Notes under the pieces: model-generated | Database searches by the model: none | What the model was told of the DNA's origin: nothing | What the model saw: the letters and a program-made list of their open reading frames with translations, nothing else | Made by a program: the position numbers and the translations under genes | Origin: Halomonas korlensis | GTDB lineage: Bacteria > Pseudomonadota > Gammaproteobacteria > Pseudomonadales > Halomonadaceae | Assembly: GCF_900116705.1 (NCBI RefSeq) | Contig: NZ_FPBP01000001.1 | Coordinates: forward strand, 434,001-498,000 | Reading direction: 5' to 3' | Length of the DNA: 64,000 bases | Part shown: piece by piece, positions 1 to 10,014 of the stretch | Layout of the letters: each line of letters begins with the position of its first letter | Numbering within the stretch: the stretch's first letter is position 1

Positions 1-1716
1 GGCCGAAGCATCTGGTGTATCGGTGAGCCATAGCGTTCCGAGCCAGCGGCGCCCCTGGGCCATATCGACCCGCGTGCAGGCCGACGTGTCATCGGCTTCG
101 GACGGCACCGCGACCCCAAGTTCGGCCAACCACTCGGGGCTGCCGATACTCAGTCGCCTATGTTCCTTATCATCGGCGTCCGTCGGCACCAGCCAGGCAT
201 GACGCCCCCGACCTTGCCGCTCCTCGATCCGCCAGGGCGCTCCTTCCAGCGGCACGCCCTCCTCCATGGCTTGTCGTCGTATCGTCCGCCCTACCGGATG
301 CTCGCTTCCCCACTCGAGACACGCAGCAAGCCCCAGCACTTCCCCTCTGCTCAGCTCAGGGGCCGTCTCGATCGCCGTGACCGCCAGTTCACCCAGTGTC
401 AAGGTTCCCGTCTTGTCGAAGGCCACCGAGCGGACATTGCCGGCCATTTCCATGGCCGAGGGATCACGAAACACCACTCCTTGCTCCAATGCCCGGGCCG
501 TACCGCCCAGACTGGCCAAGGGAACGGCCAGTCCCACCGCACAGGGACAGGCCACCACCAGGACCGAGAGCGCACGTACCATGGCCTCGTCAATCGCCAC
601 GCCGAAGGCGAACGAGGCGCCCAGGGTCACCAGCGACAACGTGAGGGCCAACGGCGATAGCCAGGCGGCAAAACGCTCGGCCAAGGCACGGCGTCGGTTT
701 TTGGTGGCCTGAGCACGCTGCATCTCGCGATATAGCCTGTCCATGCGGCATTCACCCGCCCGAGCGGTTACCACCATGCTCAACGCCTCGCCCCGATTGC
801 GCGAACCAGCCACGACCTGGTCGCCACACGTTACCCATTGGCTGCGGCTCTCTCCGGTGAGTGGCGAGAGGTCAAGCTTTGCGGCGACATCGAGCAGCTC
901 ACCATCCAGCGGCACCATGTCCCCGGGCGCTACGCGAATGTGCTCACCAGGTTCCACCTCGGCGGGCGCCACCCAGGCGTCGCCCGCCTCGCGCAGCACC
1001 TGTATGCGCTCGGCAGCAGGAACCAATCCGCGAAGCGCCCGCAACCCCCGATAGCGCGCCAGGGTCTCGATCCAGCGCCCGGCCAGCAGCAACAGGATAA
1101 GCATCACGGCCGTATCGAAATAGACTTCGGCTTCCCCACGCCATAACAGCCAGGCCGAGACGCCCAGCGCAGCGAACACACCCAACGACACCAGTGCATC
1201 CATACCCGGCCAGCCGGCGCGCGTTGTGCGCCAGGCGGCCAGGTAAAAGGGCCGCCCGGCATATACAACGACCGGCAGGGCAAACGCGCCGGACACCCAG
1301 GCGAGAATACGCTCCAGACGTGGCTCGGGCATCGCACCTACGTAGATCAACAATGAGGCCAGCATGGTCCACATGCCGAACACCGCTGCCACGATCAGCC
1401 GGCTGGCCAGGCGATGGCTCTCGCCGTCCAGTCTCGCCTCGGCATCCGGCGCCCGCTCAAGCAGGCAGAGCCGATAGCCAAGCCTGGACACCGGCCCGGA
1501 CAAGACATCACGGCGAATCGCCCCGGACTCACCCTCGACCAGTAGCGTGGCACTGGCATAATCGACCCCGACACGGCTGATGCCCGGCAGGCCGCTCAGC
1601 CGATGCTCGATTGCCAGCGCACAGCCGCCACACCACATTCCCTCGAGCGAAAAGAGGGCTTCGGTGACAGGTGACGCATCAACCAGATCGGCCGGCAACG
1701 TAGTGGGTGACGTCAT
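1..1716 (-). CDS. ccoI: Copper-type heavy-metal P-type ATPase (CcoI/CopA-like), 3' end cut off
   Basis: This is an inner-membrane P1B-type ATPase, probably supplying or moving copper for cytochrome oxidase assembly. The N-terminus carries one HMA domain with the metal motif GMWCGGC near residue 28. Membrane helices follow, then the GMDALVSLG signature, the channel motif ACPCAVGLAVP (codons opposite bases 541-549) and the phosphorylation motif FDKTGTLT (Asp opposite 415-417). The ATP-binding C-terminal part lies beyond the left edge. The ATG start is 16 bp after the stop of the small membrane gene upstream, so it is the last visible gene of the cox operon. Being in a cox operon favours a CcoI/FixI-like assembly role over general copper export, but sequence alone does not decide this. 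At least 572 codons are open with no stop. Confidence 0.88.
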   Translation of the reverse strand, partial: MTSPTTLPADLVDASPVTEALFSLEGMWCGGCALAIEHRLSGLPGISRVGVDYASATLLVEGESGAIRRDVLSGPVSRLGYRLCLLERAPDAEARLDGESHRLASRLIVAAVFGMWTMLASLLIYVGAMPEPRLERILAWVSGAFALPVVVYAGRPFYLAAWRTTRAGWPGMDALVSLGVFAALGVSAWLLWRGEAEVYFDTAVMLILLLLAGRWIETLARYRGLRALRGLVPAAERIQVLREAGDAWVAPAEVEPGEHIRVAPGDMVPLDGELLDVAAKLDLSPLTGESRSQWVTCGDQVVAGSRNRGEALSMVVTARAGECRMDRLYREMQRAQATKNRRRALAERFAAWLSPLALTLSLVTLGASFAFGVAIDEAMVRALSVLVVACPCAVGLAVPLASLGGTARALEQGVVFRDPSAMEMAGNVRSVAFDKTGTLTLGELAVTAIETAPELSRGEVLGLAACLEWGSEHPVGRTIRRQAMEEGVPLEGAPWRIEERQGRGRHAWLVPTDADDKEHRRLSIGSPEWLAELGVAVPSEADDTSACTRVDMAQGRRWLGTLWLTDTPDASA

Positions 1717-1732
1717 CGGGCCAATGCCACCG

Positions 1733-2089
1733 TCACAGGCACGGCGGCAGCATTAATAGCGGCAACCCCACGAACGCCACACTGACGGTTGAGAAAAGAT
1801 ACAACCCTCCCGCCAGTGCGCTCATATAACGCAACCTTCCTCGCTTGCGCCGGGCCGCCGCCATGCAACGCTGGGTCATCCACGCGAGGAAACCCAGCGT
1901 CACGAGGGTCAGGCCCCCCAGCACGAGGTTGATGCCCGTCAAGGCCCCTTGCTCGGGCGCGGGCGGCGCCAACGCACAAACGACTGACAACCCGCCATAG
2001 GCCGTCACGAACCACAGGCTCCAGATCGTCAGGCCCAGCACCAGTTGCATGGGATGCTCGGTTTCCAACCAGAGAACGCGGCGCATCAT
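1733..2089 (-). CDS. Small membrane protein of the cytochrome oxidase operon (unrecognised)
   Basis: This encodes 118 residues with about three hydrophobic segments (roughly residues 15-40, 52-72 and 88-118), so it is an integral membrane protein. I chose the ATG that overlaps the ctaD stop as ATGA because it has a strong ribosome site (GGAGGTGGGG) just upstream. A second reading frame over the same bases gives no convincing protein. I do not recognise a named family. Its place between the fused subunit I/III gene and the copper ATPase suggests a small accessory subunit or assembly factor, perhaps in the role of subunit IV; that is inference from position only. Confidence 0.7.
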   Translation of the reverse strand: MMRRVLWLETEHPMQLVLGLTIWSLWFVTAYGGLSVVCALAPPAPEQGALTGINLVLGGLTLVTLGFLAWMTQRCMAAARRKRGRLRYMSALAGGLYLFSTVSVAFVGLPLLMLPPCL

Positions 2090-4623
2090 GCCCCACCTCC
2101 GATTACACGTGGCAGCACACCGAGCGACACCGCCAGGATGGCGTAAATGCCCAGTTGGTAGCGCCAGAACAGCGCCACGACCCCAGGCTCCATGGGAAGA
2201 CGGACACCCACATAGCCCAGCGCCGCGCGGCGCCCTTGCAGCGCCATGAGAAGAGTGGCCAGCAGGCCATGCACCAGCAGGTAGGCCAGCGACACCACCA
2301 GCACGGCGTCGTGGGCATTGTCGGTCGGGGCGAGATCCGCTTGCCACAACAGCGCTACCAGCAACAGGACATGCAGCCCACCGAGCGCGGCGATCAGATA
2401 GAACGCCAGCGCCAGGCGCGTCTCATCGCCGGCGTACAACCGGCGCAGCCGACGCTCCAGCCACAGCATCCCCAGAGCAAAGGCGATCCCGGCGCCGATC
2501 AGCAGCATCGGGTCGAGCGGGGATTGCTCGGGAAGTTGCCATTGGGGTGAGACGCTCCAGAGATAGAACCAGCCGAACAGCAGCGAATGAAAGAAGGCCC
2601 CATCGGCAATCAGTGACACACCCATGGTGAAGCGAGCGGGACCGCCACGGGTCCGCGAATGCAATGGCGGCGAGGTCGGTTCATCGTCGCCCAGTGGCGC
2701 TGCGATCGGATGGCCGCCATTCTCCCAGGCCCAACGCAACAACATCGCCACCGCCACCAGAAAGGCGCCCAACGCCAAGGGGTAGAGGCGCACCAGCAGG
2801 CTGATGCAGACCACCGCCAGCACCAGGGCGGCGAACAGAGGCCACCAGCTATTGGAGGGTATATGAATTCTCTCGCGCACGCGTCCGGTAAGCACCTCAC
2901 CGCCCAATATCTCACGGCGACCGTGGCTCGCATCGGCCAACGCGTGCTCGCCTCTCGCCATTTCGTCACCCAACGCCGGGTTATCCCACAGCGGGTGGCG
3001 GCTCTTGATCGTCGGCAAACTGGCAAAATTATACGGTGCTGGCGGCATCGACAGCCCCCACTCCAGCGTATCCGCTCCCCAGGGGTTGGGCGGCGCCGGA
3101 CGCCCGAAGCGCCAGTGCAACGCTAGATCGAGAAGCACCATGGCAATACCCGCGGATAACATGAAACCGCCGACGGACGAGATCAGATTATAAATGTCCC
3201 AACCCATGGCGCTGTCGTAGGTATAGACGCGCCGGGGCATGCCCAGCAGGCCCGTCCAGTGCATGATCAGAAAGGTCAGGTTGAAACCCAGGAAGGTCAG
3301 CCAGAAGCCAAGCCGCCCCAGGCGCTCCGAGGGCATACGACCGGAGACCAGCGGTAACCAGTAGACGAACCCCGCCATCAGCGGGAAGAACATTCCTCCC
3401 ACCAGCACATAATGCATGTGCGCCACCACGAAGTGGGTGTCGTGGACCTGCCAGTCGAACGGCACCAGCGCCAGCATGACCCCGGTGAGCCCCCCGCATA
3501 CGAAAATGACCAGAAACCCCAGTATCCACAGCATCGGCAGGGACATGCGCGGCCGCCCCAGCCACAGGGTCGCCAACCAGACGAACACCTGAATGGCGGT
3601 CGGCACCGCGACCAGCATGCTGGCAGCCGAAAAGAAAGCCTGGGCCAGATGCGGAATCCCCACGGTGAACATGTGGTGAACCCAAAGCCCGAAGCTGATG
3701 AAGCCGGTGATGATGACTGCCGCCACCGCCCAGCCGTAGCCGACGATGGGGCGACGCGCGAAGACCGGCAAGAGGGTCGAAACGATCCCTGCTGCCGGCA
3801 GGAAGATGATGTAGACCTCTGGATGGCCGAAGAGCCAGAACAGATGCTGCCAGAGTATCGGGTCGCCCCCCTGCTCGACGATGAAGAACGGCATGCCCGC
3901 GGCGCGCTCCAGCTCCAGCAGCACGCTGCCGAAAATCAGCGGCGGGAACCCGACCACGATCATCAATGCCATGACGAGGATGTACCAGGCGAACAGCGGC
4001 ATGCGGTGCAATGCCATGCCGTCAGCGCGCGTGCGCAGAATCGATACCGTGAGTTCAACCCCAGCCGACAGCGCCGAGATCTCGACGAAGGTGATGCCGA
4101 GCAACCAGAAATCCGAGCCTTTCCCCGGCGAATACTCGCCGCTGCTCAGCGGGGTATACATGAACCAGCCACTGTCGGGCGCCATTTCCAGCGCCATGCT
4201 CGACAACAGGATGATGCCGCCGAACAGGTAGCACCAGTAACCGAAAGCGGTGAGTCGTGGACACAGCAGGTCGCGAGTGCCGAGCATCTTCGGGATCAGG
4301 TAGATCGCCAGTCCCTCGAGAACGGGAATGGCGAACAGGAACATCATCACCGTGCCATGCATGGTGGTGATCTGGTGATAGATATCCGGGGTCATGAAAG
4401 CCTGGCTCGGCAACGCCAGCTGGGCGCGGATCAGCATCGCCAGCACGCCACCGATCAGGAAGAAGGCCAACCCGGTGGCCATGAAGCGCAGGCCCAGCGT
4501 GCTGTGATTGACCACGGTCAGCGCTCGCCAGCCACGCGGGTTGCGCCAGACGACCTCGAGTTCGCGATGCAGCTGTGCGGACTCGCTTCGTTCGTGTTTA
4601 CCGGGTGCCTGGGTGTCGCTCAT
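2086..4623 (-). CDS. ctaD: Cytochrome c oxidase, fused subunit I and subunit III
   Basis: This is the core of an aa3/caa3-type haem-copper oxidase that reduces oxygen and pumps protons in the inner membrane. The first 550 or so residues are subunit I: a haem ligand in TMHGTVMMF, the CuB/Tyr motif GHPEVYIIF, the His pair in VHHMF, and the last ligands in HFVVAHMHYVL. After a linker, residues from about 600 are subunit III-like with several helices (for example FTMGVSLIADGAFFHS). At 845 residues it is far longer than a stand-alone subunit I (about 530), so the two genes are fused. It overlaps coxB upstream and the small membrane gene downstream, both by ATGA, which indicates translational coupling in one operon. 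Confidence 0.95.
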   Translation of the reverse strand: MSDTQAPGKHERSESAQLHRELEVVWRNPRGWRALTVVNHSTLGLRFMATGLAFFLIGGVLAMLIRAQLALPSQAFMTPDIYHQITTMHGTVMMFLFAIPVLEGLAIYLIPKMLGTRDLLCPRLTAFGYWCYLFGGIILLSSMALEMAPDSGWFMYTPLSSGEYSPGKGSDFWLLGITFVEISALSAGVELTVSILRTRADGMALHRMPLFAWYILVMALMIVVGFPPLIFGSVLLELERAAGMPFFIVEQGGDPILWQHLFWLFGHPEVYIIFLPAAGIVSTLLPVFARRPIVGYGWAVAAVIITGFISFGLWVHHMFTVGIPHLAQAFFSAASMLVAVPTAIQVFVWLATLWLGRPRMSLPMLWILGFLVIFVCGGLTGVMLALVPFDWQVHDTHFVVAHMHYVLVGGMFFPLMAGFVYWLPLVSGRMPSERLGRLGFWLTFLGFNLTFLIMHWTGLLGMPRRVYTYDSAMGWDIYNLISSVGGFMLSAGIAMVLLDLALHWRFGRPAPPNPWGADTLEWGLSMPPAPYNFASLPTIKSRHPLWDNPALGDEMARGEHALADASHGRREILGGEVLTGRVRERIHIPSNSWWPLFAALVLAVVCISLLVRLYPLALGAFLVAVAMLLRWAWENGGHPIAAPLGDDEPTSPPLHSRTRGGPARFTMGVSLIADGAFFHSLLFGWFYLWSVSPQWQLPEQSPLDPMLLIGAGIAFALGMLWLERRLRRLYAGDETRLALAFYLIAALGGLHVLLLVALLWQADLAPTDNAHDAVLVVSLAYLLVHGLLATLLMALQGRRAALGYVGVRLPMEPGVVALFWRYQLGIYAILAVSLGVLPRVIGGGA

Positions 4624-5648
4624 GGGTTCAGCGTCTCCAGCCAGTTACCGAGGTCTTCAAGGGTCTCGGCATCGAGTTGATCATGGACGGGCATCAGGTT
4701 GCCGGGCTTCAAACGCTGATGGACGGCCAGCCAACGGGCGATTGCGCCATCTTCCATGGCCATCACACCGGCCCCCAGGGTGGGGCGACTGCCGACATCC
4801 GACAGATCGGGACCGACAGTTGCCTGTGACACCCCTGCAACCCGGTGGCATTGTGCACAGTGCTGAGCGAACGCCTCGCGGGCGACTTGATGCTGCTCGT
4901 CATCGCCCACGTTGGCCGGCGCCTGGCGTGCGCTCAGCCAGGTGTCGAAATCCGCGGGCGGCATCGCCTCCACGTAGAGCTTCATATGGGCATGCTGGGT
5001 ACCGCAGAATTCGGCACATTGTCCACCGAAGACACCTGGCTGGTCGGCCTGAAGGCGGATGCGATTGACGCGGCCGGGTAGCATGTCGATCTTTCCGCCA
5101 AGCCGCGGTATCCAGAAGGCGTGAATGACATCACCCGCCGAGACGTGAAAATCCACCGGCTCGCCAACCGGCATGACCAGTTGATTGGCGGTGACCACCT
5201 CACCGTCACCGGTATCCGGATAGCGCACCTCCCACCACCATTGATGTCCAATGACTTCTATCACCCGTGGATCCTCACCGCCCGGCAAGGGCAGGGTCAG
5301 CATGCGTTGCCCGACGGGCACGCCGAAGACAAGCAGGACCAGGATCGTCACGCCTGGCAGCAACAGACCACCGCCGATGATCCAGCGTCGCGAGAGACGG
5401 CGCACCTCCCCTTCACTGCGCTCACGGTGTTCATGGCGTCGAAAGGCAGCCAGCCACAGTGCGACCACCACTCCAAACACCAGCGTGAAGAAGGTCAGCA
5501 TCCCCCACCATACAAAGGCAATATCGCGGGCGGCGGGTCCGGAAGGGTCCAGCATCGAGTAGTCGCCGCTGCAACCGGCAAGCCCCAGCGTCGTCGCTGC
5601 CAGTGCTGGAAGGGCGTGCTTGACCCGCCTGCGCCCGAGGCGTTGAAT
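4620..5648 (-). CDS. coxB: Cytochrome c oxidase subunit II with fused cytochrome c domain; start uncertain
   Basis: This subunit takes electrons from cytochrome c and passes them to subunit I. It has a lipoprotein-type signal ending in the lipobox LAGC, two helices, a cupredoxin domain with the CuA motif CAEFCGTQHAHM, and a C-terminal c-type haem site CAQCH. The haem domain makes the enzyme caa3-type. No ATG, GTG or TTG occurs at the expected start of the signal peptide. I give the ATT codon at 5648-5646 as a placeholder (342 residues). The nearest in-frame ATG, at 5747, would give 375 residues with an unlikely N-terminus and would overlap the divergent gene. A frame error near the start is also possible, because an ATG at 5662-5660 lies one base out of frame. 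Confidence 0.85.
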   Translation of the reverse strand: MQRLGRRRVKHALPALAATTLGLAGCSGDYSMLDPSGPAARDIAFVWWGMLTFFTLVFGVVVALWLAAFRRHEHRERSEGEVRRLSRRWIIGGGLLLPGVTILVLLVFGVPVGQRMLTLPLPGGEDPRVIEVIGHQWWWEVRYPDTGDGEVVTANQLVMPVGEPVDFHVSAGDVIHAFWIPRLGGKIDMLPGRVNRIRLQADQPGVFGGQCAEFCGTQHAHMKLYVEAMPPADFDTWLSARQAPANVGDDEQHQVAREAFAQHCAQCHRVAGVSQATVGPDLSDVGSRPTLGAGVMAMEDGAIARWLAVHQRLKPGNLMPVHDQLDAETLEDLGNWLETLNP

Positions 5649-5684
5649 GCGAGCAGGACTCTCATTGCGATCAAGGAGGATGGC

Positions 5685-6143
5685 ATGCCCATCGTGACGC
5701 AACGCACTATCAGAAGTCGCGCCGCCATTGCCGGGCACCCGCTGCATCCAGTAATGATCCATTTCCCCGTAGCGGCGTTGCTGGCGCTGGTCGCCAGTGA
5801 TCTGGGGTATCTCTATACCCAGGACCCTTTCTGGGCCAGGGCATCGTTGTGGCTGGCGGGGGTCGGGGCCCTGGGTGGCTGGACGGCAAGCGTGGCGGGC
5901 GTCATCGACCTGGTCAGCGTGAGGCGCATCCGCCGATTGGTCACTGCCTGGAGCCACGCCATCGTCGCGGTCCTGCTGCTGTCGCTGGCATCGCTGAACT
6001 GGCTGTGGCGCCTGAATGGCGAGACCTTGCTGCCCTGGGGGCTGGCACTCAGCCTGACCACGGCGGCATTGATTACCCTGGCCGGCTTGCTGGGCGGCCA
6101 GCTCGTCTATGATCATGCCGTCGGTGTCGAAGTGGAAGAATGA
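5685..6143 (+). CDS. DUF2231-type membrane protein
   Basis: This encodes 152 residues beginning with the HPLHPVMIHFPVA motif typical of DUF2231 proteins, followed by four hydrophobic segments (about residues 22-40, 52-75, 88-108 and 117-140) and an acidic C-terminal tail. A strong ribosome site (AAGGAGG) precedes the ATG. The gene is divergent from coxB with almost no gap and convergent with the CopD-like gene. DUF2231 membrane proteins are often found beside respiratory or metal genes, and some may bind haem; the function is not established. Its ribosome site and start occupy the region where coxB should begin, which argues that the coxB start lies below 5685. Confidence 0.75.
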   Translation: MPIVTQRTIRSRAAIAGHPLHPVMIHFPVAALLALVASDLGYLYTQDPFWARASLWLAGVGALGGWTASVAGVIDLVSVRRIRRLVTAWSHAIVAVLLLSLASLNWLWRLNGETLLPWGLALSLTTAALITLAGLLGGQLVYDHAVGVEVEE

Positions 6144-6186
6144 TCCTTGGCAATCCGACATCCATGCTCTCCCTGTCTGACGTCCG

Positions 6187-6609
6187 TTACAGCTCAGGCT
6201 TGGCCAGTACCAGACCCACCACGACCAGCATACTTACACCGGCAATCATGCTGGTGACGAGTGCCACGGGTCTCACACCCTTTTGATGACCTTTTTCCAG
6301 ACGCACGAGCAACAGGGCACAGGTGCCATGCGCCGCTATCATGACAGCCACCGCCAGAAGCTTGAGCACCAGCCAGCCACTGGCGATGTTATTGAGCAGG
6401 AACAACAAGGTTCCCGAGATGATGGCAACCAGTGCCGCAGGGGTGGCAACGCTGTTGTAGAGGAAACGCGGCATGAATGGCGCGTCAATCGCATAGGCGG
6501 GGGCATCAGGCGTGGCACGCGCCGACTGAGCGATCATCGCCGGCAGGTAGAGCAGCGTGCCGCACCAGCAGACCAGTGCCACAATATGAAGAATCTTGAT
6601 CCAGGGCAT
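6187..6609 (-). CDS. CopD/HemJ-like four-helix membrane protein
   Basis: This encodes 140 residues with four membrane segments. The N-terminal pattern (W-x-K-x-L-H-I near residues 3-8, then LLYLPAMIAQSA) is that of the CopD/HemJ superfamily. HemJ oxidises protoporphyrinogen in haem synthesis, whereas CopD-type relatives are linked to copper handling; both would fit beside a haem-copper oxidase operon. The conserved His is present at position 8. I cannot tell the two roles apart from sequence. It lies 43 bp from the end of the DUF2231 gene and is convergent with it; no clear terminator hairpin is visible between them. Confidence 0.7.
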   Translation of the reverse strand: MPWIKILHIVALVCWCGTLLYLPAMIAQSARATPDAPAYAIDAPFMPRFLYNSVATPAALVAIISGTLLFLLNNIASGWLVLKLLAVAVMIAAHGTCALLLVRLEKGHQKGVRPVALVTSMIAGVSMLVVVGLVLAKPEL

Positions 6610-6719
6610 GTGCTTCCTTGCGCTAGACGCCCAACGGCACGATCGCAGACGGGCCCCTATTCACCCTAGACGAACCTCACTCAGCCCACCAGTTCCCGAC
6701 GTCCTGTTATAGGCATAAT

Positions 6720-8309
<1,590 letters not shown>

Positions 8310-8485
8310 GTAGAGGGGTCCAGTCAGATCGCAAAAGTCCGCGATTGTACCGGTTATGGGCGCTTCTCACATCGCCTTGCCCCACCTGCCCAAGGCGATC
8401 GCCCCACTGCGCAAGAAGCGGCTGAGCGATGCCTTGGCGTGGTGGGCTGGCAATGGGCTGGGTCAGTCTTGACATTCTACGGTGA

Positions 8486-8944
8486 TTAGTCTTGTCGTTC
8501 CACGGTAAAGAGACTCTGCAGCTTGTCCGTCTTGCCATAGAGATGAACGGTCGTCTCATCGAAGGGGAAGCGATCGAGATACTGACTGTGGCTATTGAAT
8601 CGCGGCTTATGGGCATTGATCATGGCCGCGGCCAAGCGCTCTCGATTGGCATGGCCCGCCAACCCCACCGAATACCACAGCTCCTCGTCGGGCTTCAAGA
8701 AGGCCCGCCAAGTCTCCCTGTCGGGATGATGCTCGATCCCATAGCGCGCACTGCGGTGCTCACCCACATACAGCAGCTGCTGAACGATCATCTCTTCGCT
8801 CTCAGGGTCCCTGGCCGCTCGAAAGACACAATAGATGCCGGACTCATCTGGCGCGTCACGTAAATGCGCATCGGTCCAGTAGCCCAGCATCTTCGGCGAC
8901 AAAAGCCCGCTCGAGGCAGGACTCAGCATGAAGTGTTCCGGCAT
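8486..8944 (-). CDS. GIY-YIG-like small protein
   Basis: This encodes 152 residues. The start is the ATG preceded by AGGAGAGA. Residues about 37-65 read GIYCVF, then LLYVGEHRS, a spacing typical of the GIY-YIG fold, followed by an Arg/His-rich stretch and a conserved-looking H-x-P-R segment (NAHKPRFNS). Whether it cleaves DNA is unclear, since the usual metal-binding Glu is not obvious. A longer reading upstream adds a Cys-rich N-terminus that looks unreal. No operon partner is evident; it stands between ybiT and an NYN-domain gene. The call is a fold-level guess from motif order. Confidence 0.55.
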   Translation of the reverse strand: MPEHFMLSPASSGLLSPKMLGYWTDAHLRDAPDESGIYCVFRAARDPESEEMIVQQLLYVGEHRSARYGIEHHPDRETWRAFLKPDEELWYSVGLAGHANRERLAAAMINAHKPRFNSHSQYLDRFPFDETTVHLYGKTDKLQSLFTVERQD

Positions 8945-9055
8945 AAGGATCTCTCCTGGGTGACGTGTCTTCCTATTCTGGCAAAAACACCCACAGTCTT
9001 CGAGGACCAACATATCGAACGCTTGGTGTAAAGCAATAAGGAGGCCCCATATCGC

Positions 9056-9556
9056 CTAAAGCAGCAACGAGGTATCAATCGGCACAAATTGACTCGCCGC
9101 ACGGATCAGTGAATCGGCGCTGAGCGATTCCACGCCCACCACGTCGACCGCGACGCCATGACGTTCGCGCATTCTCTCCACCAGGATGTCGAAGTCGCCA
9201 TCGCCGGAAACCAGCACCACACGATCGACTCGTGACGCGGCTTCGATGGCGTCAAGCGCGATCCCCACGTCCCAATCGCCCTTGGCAGAGCCATCGCTGC
9301 GCTGGATGAAGGGCTTGAGCTTCACGTCGAAACCGATGCCTCGCAGGATATTCTGAAACTGACGTTGCTTGGGATCCCCGCGTTCCACTGCGTAGGCATT
9401 GGCCACGACTACGTCTCGCCCGGCCGCGAAGCGCAACCAGAAGGCGTTGTAGTCAAAATGGCGGCCGAAGGCCTGGCGCGTAGTGTAATAGACGTTCTGG
9501 ACATCGACGAAGAGGGCGACACGCTCCACAGCGCTTTCCGCCGGCACGGTTACCAC
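9056..9556 (-). CDS. NYN-domain (LabA/DUF88-type) putative ribonuclease
   Basis: This encodes 166 residues with the acidic pattern of NYN/PIN-like nucleases: LFVDVQNVYY near the start, KGDWDVGIALDA in the middle, and VLVSGDGDFDILV about residue 112. These Asp residues form the metal site in the family. The proposed start is a GTG that overlaps the end of the DUF6586 gene by a few bases; a second GTG nine bases further in is possible. Together with the upstream DUF6586 gene and topA it forms a tightly packed minus-strand run. The RNA substrate is unknown. Confidence 0.82.
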   Translation of the reverse strand: MVTVPAESAVERVALFVDVQNVYYTTRQAFGRHFDYNAFWLRFAAGRDVVVANAYAVERGDPKQRQFQNILRGIGFDVKLKPFIQRSDGSAKGDWDVGIALDAIEAASRVDRVVLVSGDGDFDILVERMRERHGVAVDVVGVESLSADSLIRAASQFVPIDTSLLL

Positions 9557-10014
9557 TCTTCGCTGGTCTCGCGAAGCGCGGCAAGCTCCGCCTTGGCCTC
9601 ACGCAGACACCAGGCCAGCTCATCGCCCAATGCCGCGCCGCTGCCGGTGGCGATCAAGCCCTGTGCCGCCCCACTGGAGCGCCGGGCCACCCCGTCGCTG
9701 CCATGCAGGGCCTCGAGGCGAACCACCAGCCAGGCCAACCAGCTGTCGGGCCGCGAGGCCAGCTCGCGAAGACGCTGCAGTTCGGCGATCCCGGCACCTT
9801 CGTCGCCTAACAGCTCACGCCAGTCGTGACGTTCGAGCCGGGCATGCTCGGTGACCTCCCGCAGCAGCGACTCCAGCGCCAGTTCAGTCAGTGCCAGCGC
9901 GCCCTCCTCGGTCGCCATGCGACGCGGTTCGGCGTGCTCGTCCGTGCCCGGGCGCATCTGAAGCAACAATTCGGCCTGGTAGAGCAACTGATTGGTACGC
10001 GATCGCGGCGTCAC
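9550..10014 (-). CDS. DUF6586-type protein
   Basis: This encodes 154 residues, mostly helical and rich in Leu, Glu and Ala, with no signal peptide. The opening [11 protein letters not shown] pattern resembles DUF6586 proteins found next to topA in related gammaproteobacteria. The GTG start overlaps the topA stop as GTGA, so translation is probably coupled to topA. A Trp-Leu-Ala-Trp segment sits near residue 90. No catalytic motif is visible and the function is unknown. Confidence 0.7.
   Translation of the reverse strand: MTPRSRTNQLLYQAELLLQMRPGTDEHAEPRRMATEEGALALTELALESLLREVTEHARLERHDWRELLGDEGAGIAELQRLRELASRPDSWLAWLVVRLEALHGSDGVARRSSGAAQGLIATGSGAALGDELAWCLREAKAELAALRETSEEW

Noticed and set aside
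3412-4680. Long open frame on the plus strand opposite ctaD
   Set aside because: It mirrors the codons of a certain gene; its protein is Gln/Arg/His-rich with no family pattern, a common artefact in GC-rich DNA.
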